Of a stretch of DNA of 64,000 nucleotides, positions 33,260 to 41,329 are shown one piece after another. A program made the translations under genes and the position numbers. The notes beneath the pieces are model-generated. The model saw only the letters and a program-made list of their open reading frames with translations, did no database searches and was not told where the DNA came from. The stretch lies in NCBI RefSeq assembly GCF_041449215.1, contig NZ_JBGNFV010000001.1, positions 3,365,001 to 3,429,000 on the forward strand, read 5' to 3'. Position 1 is the stretch's first letter; every line of letters begins with the position of its first letter. The DNA is from Roseivirga sp. BDSF3-8 (GTDB taxonomy: Bacteria > Bacteroidota > Bacteroidia > Cytophagales > Cyclobacteriaceae).

Positions 33260-33604
33260 ATGGGAAGAAAAAAGAATAAGAAGTTTGACGGAATCGTGTT
33301 CTCTACTGACCCTGATCATGAATACGATGAGTATAGTGATGAAGAGGAAGAGACACTGCCCCCACAGCAGCAGAACCTGAAAGTGCGCATAGATCGCAAA
33401 AAAGGAAATAAGGAAGTAACTGTGGTTGGTGACTTCATAGGGGCAACTGAGGATCTTAAGGCTCTTGGAAAGACTCTGCGACAGAAGTGTGGGGTAGGTG
33501 GAAGTGATAAAGAAGGTGAGATCCTTATCCAGGGCAATGTAAGAGACAGGGTGCTTACCCTGCTTCATGATATGGGCTACAAAGCTAAACCCCAGGGAGG
33601 TTGA
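33260..33604 (+). CDS. SUI1-domain translation initiation factor (YciH type)
   Basis: A 114-residue protein: an acidic, low-complexity N-terminus (EYDEYSDEEEE) then an eIF1/SUI1 domain from about residue 40 with RKKGNKEVTVVGDFIGATED, CGVGGSDKEGEILIQGN and DMGYKAK. Bacterial members (YciH) bind the 30S subunit near the P site and affect start-codon selection. It lies four bases after the usp gene, so it is in one unit with it, and a strong terminator follows at 33640. Confidence 0.88.
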   Translation: MGRKKNKKFDGIVFSTDPDHEYDEYSDEEEETLPPQQQNLKVRIDRKKGNKEVTVVGDFIGATEDLKALGKTLRQKCGVGGSDKEGEILIQGNVRDRVLTLLHDMGYKAKPQGG

Positions 33605-33639
33605 TCCACCTCCGGGATTTTGCCAATTCACAATAATAT

Positions 33640-33671
33640 AAAAGCCGACCCTAATTAGGGCCGGCTTTTTA
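33640..33671 (+). terminator. terminator after usp-SUI1 unit
   Basis: AAAAGCCGACCCTAATTAGGGCCGGCTTTTT-type stem: AAAAGCCG and CGGCTTTT arms with a CCCTAATTAGGG inner stem, followed by T. It is symmetric, so it can also stop transcription of the convergent gene ending at 33717. Confidence 0.9.
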
Positions 33672-33716
33672 AATGAACGAGAAAGATAATGGGCCTGTGA
33701 GGCCCGGCGATCAAAA

Positions 33717-34622
33717 TTATTCTTCGGGAAAGCCCCTATTTTTAGGAAATACCAGCGTAACAGTGCCTTCTCTGTCCGGGAGCCTTTGCCACACCAGGCT
33801 TCCATTGTGCAGTTCCATGACAAATGTTCCGGCCACTGCTACCGCTTCAAGATTATCTGCCTGAGGGCGGGTTATTTTCAGATTATGGTTATTCTCGAGC
33901 ATTTCGAATGTGTGCTTATTCAGCAGACAAGGCTTGCTTTTTAATTGTAGCCTCACCTCATCGTGCTGTTCTTGGGCTTCCAGATGCACGACCCCATCGG
34001 GGGCTGTTATACGATGCATATGGTATACCAGGGCCCTGATCAGGCTCCCAGCCAAGTGCCTGTCTGCCCACACCGACAGACCTTTATCGCCTTCTGCTAT
34101 AGTGACATTCATATCCGGATAGCTGTCTGTCAGAAAAGATGAGGCATACTTTACCATAGGCCAAAGCCCTAGTATCTCCATGGCAGGCTCTACCTGCAGG
34201 CGTTGCGTACTCAGCCAGTCCAGTGACTCCAGTATGTGGCGGTCGTACAGCGATAGTTTCTCCCGCGCCTTGACCATTATTTCTCTCGACGGCTGTTTTT
34301 GTTCTATGTGAAGTAATCTCAGGGCGTCTTCAGCCAGGCTTCTGGTCGGTCTGAATTGTAAGTCGATCAACAGATTTTCTACGTCCCGGACTTTTGAGAA
34401 TGACTTTTCTTTACCGGATTCATTAATAAGAACCTTGTATTTCCGTCTGATCCTGTCCCTCATAGTGATCAGGTCATTCGCTATGTCGTAGATCATGTTA
34501 TTCGTTCGCTGATGATCGAGGACCTTGCGTACATAGCTTACATTAAATCCGGTAATGTTAGCTATCTCCCTGATGTCACCATGGCCACACAGGCGGTCAA
34601 ATAAGCGGGAGTCTTCTGTCAT
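33717..34622 (-). CDS. HTH and degenerate GHKL-ATPase-like signalling protein
   Basis: A 301-residue protein of no exact family. Seen: an N-terminal helix-turn-helix-like segment (IREIANITGFNVSYVRKVLDHQ, residues ~16-37), a helical middle region, and a C-terminal ~150 residues that follow the order of a histidine-kinase ATPase domain: LAGSLIRALVYHMHRI at the position of the N-box, and TFVMELHNGSLVWQRLPDREGTVTLVFPKN, like the last G-box and strand. The Asn of the N-box and the DxGxG box are missing, so it probably does not bind ATP normally. Monocistronic behind a terminator, next to XRE regulators. Confidence 0.5.
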   Translation of the reverse strand: MTEDSRLFDRLCGHGDIREIANITGFNVSYVRKVLDHQRTNNMIYDIANDLITMRDRIRRKYKVLINESGKEKSFSKVRDVENLLIDLQFRPTRSLAEDALRLLHIEQKQPSREIMVKAREKLSLYDRHILESLDWLSTQRLQVEPAMEILGLWPMVKYASSFLTDSYPDMNVTIAEGDKGLSVWADRHLAGSLIRALVYHMHRITAPDGVVHLEAQEQHDEVRLQLKSKPCLLNKHTFEMLENNHNLKITRPQADNLEAVAVAGTFVMELHNGSLVWQRLPDREGTVTLVFPKNRGFPEE

Positions 34623-35019
34623 AAAGCATGTGATTGAAAAGTGAAAATGATGTGCAGGCTATTTTACTATGAGCTGGTACCTGCATTTAACAGCGTTGGC
34701 TTTAGCTCAAACGCCGCCTTCGTTCGCATGCCCGGGGTAATGTCTGTATAGGACTGCTGGCTGATAATCCACAGGAATAAATGGATAGGTTCATCTTCAT
34801 AGATTATATTAAAAATGAATGTGATGTTTCTTTATTGACGTATTATTTGATTGTTGATACAATAAAAATGAATAATAATTAGATTTGAAAAACAAATGTC
34901 TCGTTTTGTGACTAAAATTTACGTTTTTTGTCCTTTTATGAAACAACAGGGCGCTAATGGAGGCCGTCATAGCCTGAATCAGGTTCTGTTTTCAATTAAA
35001 TTACCCGGATAATAAGCCT
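34623..35019. other. AT-rich divergent intergenic region
   Basis: No gene seen. The sequence near 34810-34900 is very AT-rich and holds short inverted repeats (for example ATTGT-TGAT-ACAAT at about 34850-34863), suitable for promoters of the two divergent genes (33717 minus and 35020 plus) and for binding by the XRE regulator encoded at 35020. I cannot define exact promoters. Confidence 0.45.
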
Positions 35020-35439
35020 ATGGATTCATCGAAACTAGGAGAAAGATTGAGACATATAAGGGAAAGTAATAAGCTGAAACAGCGTGAAGTAGCTGAGGCA
35101 ATAGATGTAAATCGCTCTACTTATGCGATGTATGAAGTAGGTGTTAGAATGATGCCTTTGGATAAGCTCATTGCGCTGGCGGCGTTTTACGGGCAGACCC
35201 TGGATGAAATTCTCGGGCTTCGGTCAGGTGGTGAACCTGAACCGGTTGATTTTTCTGATAAGCTGCCGGTAAGCCCCGAGGACTCTTCAGGTGAAAAAGG
35301 TAAGGATGTAGAGGAAGAGCTCCGCCTTCTGCATGAGGAGAACCGCAGGCTTAAGGACGAGCTGCTTATCTCTTTCAGACGACAGATAAAACTTCACCGC
35401 AAAATTGAGTCGCTTACGTCTGGAAGGTCATCAGACTAG
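35020..35439 (+). CDS. XRE family transcriptional regulator, coiled-coil C-terminus
   Basis: A 139-residue DNA-binding protein. Seen: a Cro/cI-type HTH (LGERLRHIRESNKLKQREVAEAIDVNRSTYAMYEVGVRMMPLDKL) at residues 5-50, then a linker with acidic residues and a C-terminal Leu/Glu/Arg heptad region (EEELRLLHEENRRLKDELLISF) that should make a dimerising coiled coil. No ligand domain. The gene is alone with long flanks; it may regulate itself or its neighbour. Confidence 0.88.
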   Translation: MDSSKLGERLRHIRESNKLKQREVAEAIDVNRSTYAMYEVGVRMMPLDKLIALAAFYGQTLDEILGLRSGGEPEPVDFSDKLPVSPEDSSGEKGKDVEEELRLLHEENRRLKDELLISFRRQIKLHRKIESLTSGRSSD

Positions 35440-35632
35440 TGCTGTAGTATGCCAGGCTTGCAGGCATGAAGCCATCTGTTAAGCACCTTACTTTTATTGC
35501 CTTTGGCGCAATATCAGGTATTATTGTCTCTTAATTATATCATGAAAATGGATATATTAAACCCGTAATAGGTGGTTTAAATCACAATTGATGAATTTAG
35601 TTATTCAATAATATTCAAAAATGATATATTGA

Positions 35633-35659
35633 CACCCGAACTATGAATAAGGTCGGGTG
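35633..35659. promoter_or_regulatory. inverted repeat upstream of the second XRE gene
   Basis: CACCCGA at 35633-35639 and TCGGGTG at 35653-35659 are perfect complements with 13 bases between them, and an outer GACACC/GGTGTC pair (35631-35636 and 35666-35671) nests around them. It lies ~50-75 bases before the start at 35708 and is a candidate autoregulatory operator. Confidence 0.45.
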
Positions 35660-35707
35660 ACTACAGGTGTCCGACCGGAAAAAACCTACTGACACACCTT
35701 TTTGAAC

Positions 35708-36523
35708 ATGGCGGACATCTTTCATAAACTAAAAAAACTTAGAGAATCACTGGGGCTAAAGCAGTCAGATGTGGCCGCGTGTACCAGCATGAGCCAGCGG
35801 GATATTAGTTTGCTTGAAAATGGACATAAGGAGTTTATCCCTACCAGCTATCTGGTTTTCTATACTCAGATAGGTATAGATGTGCGCTGGATATTTAATG
35901 GCAGACCCTATGAGGAGGACACGGCTTATCTCCGTGAGTTTGTGAAAAAACTGTCTCTGCGAAACATGAGTGGGCAGGACCTGGTAGCGCTTTATAAACG
36001 TAAATCTGATGAAGGTGATACCCGGCAGGTGGCTCAGGCCATAGTACCACTTAGCGAAATTTACGTAATACGGGCAGAAATCAGCCGTGAATACGCCTCA
36101 AATCTGAATAGGGCCTCATACCTGGAACGGCAGGACCGTATCCAGTTGCCCATGGCAGAGGCTTATCGTGAGACGTTTCGCTGCTTTCAGGCAGAGAGTG
36201 ACCGCATGGCTCCCCATATTACCGCCGGAGATTACCTCATTGGACGACTCATATCTATAGAAGACCTGGCACATCATGAGGGCGGGCTGTTTATCGTAAT
36301 AAGTAAGGATGTAATTGTGGGCAGACTTTCTGAGGCAAAAGGTGTTGTTTCCTTCGTATTTACCCACCCCCAGTATCCACCACTCAAATTAAGGCCGGAG
36401 GAAGTAAAAGAGCTGTGGCTGGTGAGGTGGCGCCTGACTCCTCAGGTAAGCGGTAGCTATACGGATTACCTGGGAAATATACAGCGCAGGCTGGAGAATA
36501 TCGAACAACGGCTGGGCGACTAA
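35708..36523 (+). CDS. XRE regulator with catalytically dead S24/LexA-like domain
   Basis: About 271 residues from the ATG at 35708 (a TTG two codons earlier is less likely). Seen: an XRE helix-turn-helix (LKKLRESLGLKQSDVAACTSMSQRDISLLENGHKEF) in the first 45 residues, a helical middle, and from about residue 150 a LexA/CI-like fold: FRCFQAESDRMAPHITAGDYLIGRLI. The usual catalytic Ser in the GDSM box is Arg here (ESDRM), and the Lys normally in the next strand (VIVGRLS) is Gly, so autocleavage is not expected. It may sense a ligand or mediate dimerisation. Coiled-coil C-terminus. Alone with a strong upstream inverted repeat. Confidence 0.82.
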   Translation: MADIFHKLKKLRESLGLKQSDVAACTSMSQRDISLLENGHKEFIPTSYLVFYTQIGIDVRWIFNGRPYEEDTAYLREFVKKLSLRNMSGQDLVALYKRKSDEGDTRQVAQAIVPLSEIYVIRAEISREYASNLNRASYLERQDRIQLPMAEAYRETFRCFQAESDRMAPHITAGDYLIGRLISIEDLAHHEGGLFIVISKDVIVGRLSEAKGVVSFVFTHPQYPPLKLRPEEVKELWLVRWRLTPQVSGSYTDYLGNIQRRLENIEQRLGD

Positions 36524-36587
36524 GCCGGTATATGACGTCCGGTAGGCTTTTGTTTGTATATTTACCTCAGACTAAAGTCCTGTTTTC

Positions 36588-37340
36588 ATGAAGTATTTTT
36601 TGACCTTTATCAGCTTATTCGTTTCCCTTACTGCTATGTCGCAGGTCTCCACCACGCTTGTGGTAAGGGCCAAAGCCAAAGATGCGAAGTTTATAGGAAC
36701 CAGTATAGGGGGTGCCTTTATCACAATACGCGATACGCAGACGGGTGAGCTTCTTGCGAGTGGCAAAACATCAGGAAGCACTGGTAACACATCGCTCATC
36801 ATGGAAGAGTGCCATGATCGCTACCAGCAGCTCAGCGATGAAAATACAGCTGCATTTACGACTACGCTGGAGCTGGAGGAGCCCCGCAGGCTCACTATCT
36901 CAGCTCTGGCTCCTGCCAATCACGCGCAGGCGGCTGTGCTTGCTCAGACACAAGTCTGGCTTGTTCCGGGTAAACATATAGACAGGGATGGCATCATACT
37001 TGAAATACCCGGCTTTATAGTAGATCTGCTGACGCCACAAACCCACGAGGTGCTTTCCGGCGACGAAAACATCACGCTTAGTGCCAATGTAGTGATGATG
37101 TGTGGGTGTCCAGTGACGGAAGGAGGTATGTGGAACGCATCGGAATATGAAATTCGCGCCCTTATCATGAAAGACGGGGAGCAAGTAGAGGAAATCCCGA
37201 TGAACATAACCGAAAAGCCCAACACCTTTCAGGCTTCCTGGTCACCTGCCGAAAGTGGTAGCTATGAAATTATCGTGTATGCCTACGATAGCCGCAGCGG
37301 CAATACGGGTGTGGACAAAGGAAATGTGATAGTAAGATAA
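36588..37340 (+). CDS. hypothetical secreted protein
   Basis: A 250-residue protein with a signal peptide (MKYFLTFISLFVSLTAMSQ) and no lipobox, so periplasmic or surface. It has two beta-rich portions: an N-terminal STTLVVRAKAKDAKFIGTSIGGAFITIRDTQTGELLASG (transthyretin- or carboxypeptidase-regulatory-like) and a C-terminal Ig-like YEIIVYAYDSRSGNTGVDKG. A short CGCP motif (VVMMCGCPVTEGGMWN) sits between them. Not a named family. Monocistronic. Confidence 0.7.
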   Translation: MKYFLTFISLFVSLTAMSQVSTTLVVRAKAKDAKFIGTSIGGAFITIRDTQTGELLASGKTSGSTGNTSLIMEECHDRYQQLSDENTAAFTTTLELEEPRRLTISALAPANHAQAAVLAQTQVWLVPGKHIDRDGIILEIPGFIVDLLTPQTHEVLSGDENITLSANVVMMCGCPVTEGGMWNASEYEIRALIMKDGEQVEEIPMNITEKPNTFQASWSPAESGSYEIIVYAYDSRSGNTGVDKGNVIVR

Positions 37341-37370
37341 GCCCCGGAGCTTGGTTTTCGGATAATAATA

Positions 37371-37395
37371 AAGCTCCTGCCAGGGAGCTATTTCA
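37371..37395. terminator. hairpin between convergent genes
   Basis: AGCTCC, loop TGCCAG, GGAGCT; T-tracts on both sides are short. It separates the gene ending at 37340 from the minus-strand gene ending at 37397. Confidence 0.5.
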
Positions 37396-37396
37396 T

Positions 37397-38272
37397 TTAA
37401 AACGGGTGATAGTACAGTACCGTAATTTCCGCCCTGGCACCGAATCTTAAAGGTAATCCCGATACGCCAAATCCCTTACTTACATATAGGTAAGGTTTCT
37501 GTTCACTATACCAGCCACGGTTATAGTCGCCGGATTTTTCCGGCAGCACCAGCGGTTCTCCCGTCAGTGTTACCTGCCCGCCGTGAGTATGTCCGGCCAG
37601 AGCACAGTAGATATTCAGTTTTTCCTCCTCGGGTCGTACTTGGTTCACTTTTTGCAATTCCTTTACCATACGCTCATAATGCAAAGGACTATGCACCATC
37701 AGCAGATGATTATCTTCTTTTTGCACACCCTCAATGGCTTTGGTAAAATTCGAATTACTTTTCACAATGTCATCCAGCCCTGTAAGCGTCAGGCGGCTTC
37801 CTTTAACCTCGATGGTTTCCGTTTCATCTACAAGCAGCCGGCCCCCGGTCATCCGGAATATTTCCTGCATGGTCTCTTCCGGGATCTTCGCTTTGTACTC
37901 ATGATTGCCCATAATACCATACTTAGGGATATTCCCGTCCAGCAGCCGCATAAATACCTCAAAAGGTGAGGGCTTGCCATTCTGATCTATGCTATCACCG
38001 GTCAGTAGAAATAAATCCGGCCGTAGTTCATTCAGTTTGTCAGCCAGGTGCTGATGAAAGACACTGATTTCACGTCTGAGGTGGAGGTCTGTCAGGTGAA
38101 TAATCCGAATAGGAGGCTTCCTGCCCTGCTTATTGCCGATATGAAATGTGCGAATCTTAAAGAAAAACCTCTCCAGTAGCAGAGAATCTACCAGTATATA
38201 ACCTGTAGCCAATCCGGCCAGACCAGCTATCCATTTTAGCCCTTTTGAAAACCTCATATGTAAACAGTTCAA
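37397..38272 (-). CDS. metallophosphoesterase
   Basis: A 291-residue calcineurin-like phosphoesterase, with one N-terminal membrane anchor (LKWIAGLAGLATGYILVDSLLL). Motifs: LTDLHLR, TGDSID, GNHEYKAK, LLMVHSP and AGHTHGGQ, the full set of metal ligands. It has the YkuE/LpxH-like class layout. The product may be a membrane-lipid or nucleotide phosphate hydrolase. It is alone in its unit. Confidence 0.87.
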   Translation of the reverse strand: MNCLHMRFSKGLKWIAGLAGLATGYILVDSLLLERFFFKIRTFHIGNKQGRKPPIRIIHLTDLHLRREISVFHQHLADKLNELRPDLFLLTGDSIDQNGKPSPFEVFMRLLDGNIPKYGIMGNHEYKAKIPEETMQEIFRMTGGRLLVDETETIEVKGSRLTLTGLDDIVKSNSNFTKAIEGVQKEDNHLLMVHSPLHYERMVKELQKVNQVRPEEEKLNIYCALAGHTHGGQVTLTGEPLVLPEKSGDYNRGWYSEQKPYLYVSKGFGVSGLPLRFGARAEITVLYYHPF

Positions 38273-38324
38273 TCCCGGAAAATAAATAGATCAGGGAGCG
38301 AATGGTTTACCAGAGCCCATGCTC

Positions 38325-39065
38325 TTAGCCAAATATTTTCTTCATCTTCTCAAGATCTTCCGGTGTATCTATGCCGTGCGTATCCAGGTTGGTCACTGCG
38401 GTGCGGATACGGTATCCGTTTTGCAGCCACCGAAGCTGTTCCAGGCTTTCGGTTTTTTCCAGTGAGGCAGGTTTTAGTCTGGTAATTTCTCTCAACACAT
38501 CTGTGCGGTAGGCATAAATCCCTACATGAAAGTAATAGTCATGTACGGTCATCCATTCCTGGTTTTCCAGCCCCCGGCAGTAGGGGATGGGGCTTCTGCT
38601 AAAGTATAAAGCATGACCCTCTATATCAGTTACTACCTTTACCACATTAGGAGAGAACAGTTTCTCCTCGTCCTGTATTTGCCTGATTAGTGTGGCTAGT
38701 TCCGTCTGTCCGTCAAGTAATCCTCCCAGTGTGTCTATTTGGGCGGGCTCTATGAAAGGTTCGTCCCCCTGGATGTTTATCACATAGTCATAATCACCCC
38801 CATGCTTATCCATCGCCTCACGACAGCGGTCCGTTCCGCTTGGGTGTTCGGGATCCGTCATAGCCACCTTGCCACCGGCCATTGCTACATGGTTAGCTAT
38901 ACGCTCATCGTCCGTTGCTACCACCACATCCTCCAGGCAGTTGGCCTTTCTGGCCTGATCATACACCCGCATGATCATGCTCCGGCCATTAATATCAGCA
39001 AGAGGTTTGCCCGGAAACCGCGTACTGGCATAGCGGGCCGGTATTATTCCCAGTATCTTCTTCAT
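38325..39065 (-). CDS. kdsB: 3-deoxy-manno-octulosonate cytidylyltransferase
   Basis: About 246 residues from the ATG at 39065 (a TTG at 39077 is rejected). It makes CMP-Kdo for lipid A core assembly. Seen: MKKILGIIPARYASTRFPGKPL (nucleotide-binding loop), VVATDDERIANHV, HPSGTDRCREAM, and INIQGDEPFIEP with metal-binding Asp. The length is normal. Eight bases downstream of nfeD on the same strand, so possibly co-transcribed. The Kdo enzyme implies a Gram-negative envelope with LPS. Confidence 0.95.
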   Translation of the reverse strand: MKKILGIIPARYASTRFPGKPLADINGRSMIMRVYDQARKANCLEDVVVATDDERIANHVAMAGGKVAMTDPEHPSGTDRCREAMDKHGGDYDYVINIQGDEPFIEPAQIDTLGGLLDGQTELATLIRQIQDEEKLFSPNVVKVVTDIEGHALYFSRSPIPYCRGLENQEWMTVHDYYFHVGIYAYRTDVLREITRLKPASLEKTESLEQLRWLQNGYRIRTAVTNLDTHGIDTPEDLEKMKKIFG

Positions 39066-39073
39066 TATCTTAT

Positions 39074-40462
39074 TCAAACCTGAGCGACTGAGTCCGGTGT
39101 GGTTTCTTCTAATAATTTTACCTTCAGTGAGCTACCCGTTTCTTCTGTGACCACCACTGCGTCACCTTCCTGTATGTAATCACCCCGCGTAAAGGCATCA
39201 TATACCTGCCCGTCTATCAGTACTTTGCCACTAGGCCGCAACACTGTATAGGCCTTGCCTGTCATACCCAGCATGCTTATTTCGCGATGTGCCGAAACAT
39301 ACCCTTGTTCGCGGTCCTGTGTATCTGCCAGGGCAAAGCGATTGATAAAGGCTGAATTTCCCGAAGACATGCGGCTGGCCAGAAAGATAATAAGCACCAC
39401 GGCTGCCAGCAGCGCCACCATTACTGACGAGAGTGCTTCGATCAGGAAACTCATAGGCACAAATGAAAAATCAAGGCCATCATTACCTACCATCATAAGG
39501 ACCAGGCTGCCCAGTGTAAGAATAAGACCACCTATCCCGGCAATACCAAAGCCCGGTATGACAAAAACCTCCAGCGCCAGCAGTACCAGCCCCAGGGCAA
39601 AAGTAATAAGCTCCCAGTTTTCTGCCAGACCATGTAGGTAGTAGGGCACCAGGTAGAGCACCAGCGCTATCAAAGCGGCCAGTATAGGAAAGCCCACGCC
39701 TGGTGTCTGGAGCTCAAAGTAGATTCCCCCCAGGATAATCATGATCAGAAAACCGCTTACAAAAGGGTTTAGAAAGAAAGCGATGATTTTATCAGTCGTA
39801 CTGAGCGTATATTCGGTGATCTCATAGTCATATACCCCCTGCTGCACCAGTATGTCCTCCACACTGCTTACACGGCCTTCGCAAAAACCGTAGCGCATGG
39901 CCTCAGTGGTACTGAATGTAATGACACTCCCCGCCTCACTAATGCTATCCACAACCAGGTTCTCATCCACCATAGCTTCCGCTATTTCAGGATTACGTCC
40001 CGTGGCCTCAGCCGTGGAGCGCATAATAGAGCGCATGTAACTCTGGTATTTGTCAGGAGCCGCATCGCCCGTCTGGTTCACCACGGTGGCAGCTCCTATA
40101 CTGGCCCCGGAAGCCATATAGATGCTGTCACAGGCAATGCTGATAAGGGCACCTGCAGAGGCAGCATTTTTATTAATAAATACGTAGATGGGAATCTCGT
40201 AATTCAGAATCCGTGTGCGTATCTCATCCGCATCGTTAAGTGCTCCGCCGTAGGTGTTCATTTCAATGATCACCATATCAGCACCCACTTCCCGGGCCTC
40301 TTCCAGCGCCAGTTCGGACTTGCGGTTGGTACGCGGGTCTATCTCACTCTGTATACCGAATACAAATACCTTGGTTGGGCTACTCTGTGCCAGACAGCCG
40401 GAAGCGATGGCTATCAGTAGAAAAATACTCGTGAGCCACCCCTTCAAAACAGATCCTTTCAT
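39074..40462 (-). CDS. NfeD-like membrane serine protease (ClpP class)
   Basis: A 462-residue protein: signal or first TM (FLLIAIASGCLA), a ClpP-class periplasmic peptidase domain (residues ~30-220) with INKNAASAGALISIACDSIYMA carrying the Ser-Ala-Gly nucleophile region and a SIGAAT segment, then about five TM helices and a C-terminal NfeD OB-fold (GKAYTVLRPSGKVLIDGQVYDAFTRGDYI). Family members cleave stomatin-like proteins; there is no stomatin gene next to it here. Followed at eight bases by kdsB. Confidence 0.85.
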   Translation of the reverse strand: MKGSVLKGWLTSIFLLIAIASGCLAQSSPTKVFVFGIQSEIDPRTNRKSELALEEAREVGADMVIIEMNTYGGALNDADEIRTRILNYEIPIYVFINKNAASAGALISIACDSIYMASGASIGAATVVNQTGDAAPDKYQSYMRSIMRSTAEATGRNPEIAEAMVDENLVVDSISEAGSVITFSTTEAMRYGFCEGRVSSVEDILVQQGVYDYEITEYTLSTTDKIIAFFLNPFVSGFLIMIILGGIYFELQTPGVGFPILAALIALVLYLVPYYLHGLAENWELITFALGLVLLALEVFVIPGFGIAGIGGLILTLGSLVLMMVGNDGLDFSFVPMSFLIEALSSVMVALLAAVVLIIFLASRMSSGNSAFINRFALADTQDREQGYVSAHREISMLGMTGKAYTVLRPSGKVLIDGQVYDAFTRGDYIQEGDAVVVTEETGSSLKVKLLEETTPDSVAQV

Positions 40463-40519
40463 TGGTTTTTCGGTCCTCCTGTCCTTTATTACCTTTGCAA
40501 GAAATTACAAATAATCCGC

Positions 40520-41329
40520 TTGGCAAAAAAACTACTCCATCAATTTTCCCACACCTTTGATGGTCAGATCTGGCGAACAGAGGTCGACCCTCAGTCGGGG
40601 AAAATGGCACTGGAGATTCGCTCCCCTGAAAAACACACTGTTCATTTTGCGCTACTTGACACCGACTCCGGCCGCCTGCTGTGGCAGGACCTGGATGCCG
40701 GTACCGGATGGTACGGAGGCATGCTTGCCTTGCATGGGACTTACCTGCTCGTCCATGGCTATGGCGAACGTCCCGACCCGGGTGAGGAAGATAAGGTGGT
40801 GATAATTGATACAGGTACAGGCCAGGTAAAATGGGAGATCGAGCATGTGAGGTTTCTGCGTACTGCCGGGGAGGCAGAGGTTTTGCTGTTCAGTACAGTG
40901 GAAGAAGGGCATCCGGCGCTACTGGCTAATCTTGAAACCGGCGAAATGGACTATGTGGAAGTGGAAAGCCCTCGGCCTGCAGGTATCACACAAAAATATA
41001 CTAAAGGACTTGTGATGCCGTTACACTATCCGGAAGAAAACCAGCATTTTGCCACCCTGGCGGAGCTCGTGCAACATATTACCGGTCATACGCCGGGAAA
41101 TGAGATCGAATATGCAGAATGGGGCGACTGCGTGGTAATTTCTTATTATCTTTACAAGGAAGCCATTTTGGACAACTTTTTGCTGATAACAGATAAAGCG
41201 GGAATCATGTTAAGCCATGAGCTACTCGGTGAGGACATGCGCGGAAAAGCATCTGATTCCTTTTTCATCTTACAGGATAAGCTATTATTCATAAAAAATA
41301 AACGTACCATCAGTGTATATGGCCAATAA
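40520..41329 (+). CDS. DUF4905-type hypothetical protein
   Basis: A 269-residue soluble protein with a TTG start (40520). Seen: repeated short beta motifs as in a propeller: IWRTEVDPQSGKMALEIRS, FALLDTDSGRLLWQDLDAGTG, VVIIDTGTGQVKWEIEHVRF, LANLETGEMDYVEV. This matches what I recall of the Cytophagales DUF4905 family. Function unknown. It overlaps the next gene by about 11 bases, and the two are co-translated. Confidence 0.65.
   Translation: MAKKLLHQFSHTFDGQIWRTEVDPQSGKMALEIRSPEKHTVHFALLDTDSGRLLWQDLDAGTGWYGGMLALHGTYLLVHGYGERPDPGEEDKVVIIDTGTGQVKWEIEHVRFLRTAGEAEVLLFSTVEEGHPALLANLETGEMDYVEVESPRPAGITQKYTKGLVMPLHYPEENQHFATLAELVQHITGHTPGNEIEYAEWGDCVVISYYLYKEAILDNFLLITDKAGIMLSHELLGEDMRGKASDSFFILQDKLLFIKNKRTISVYGQ

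Noticed and set aside
33717-36523. Possible prophage control region (two XRE genes plus HTH)
   Set aside because: No integrase, capsid, lysis or attachment sequences are nearby, and the flanks are housekeeping genes.
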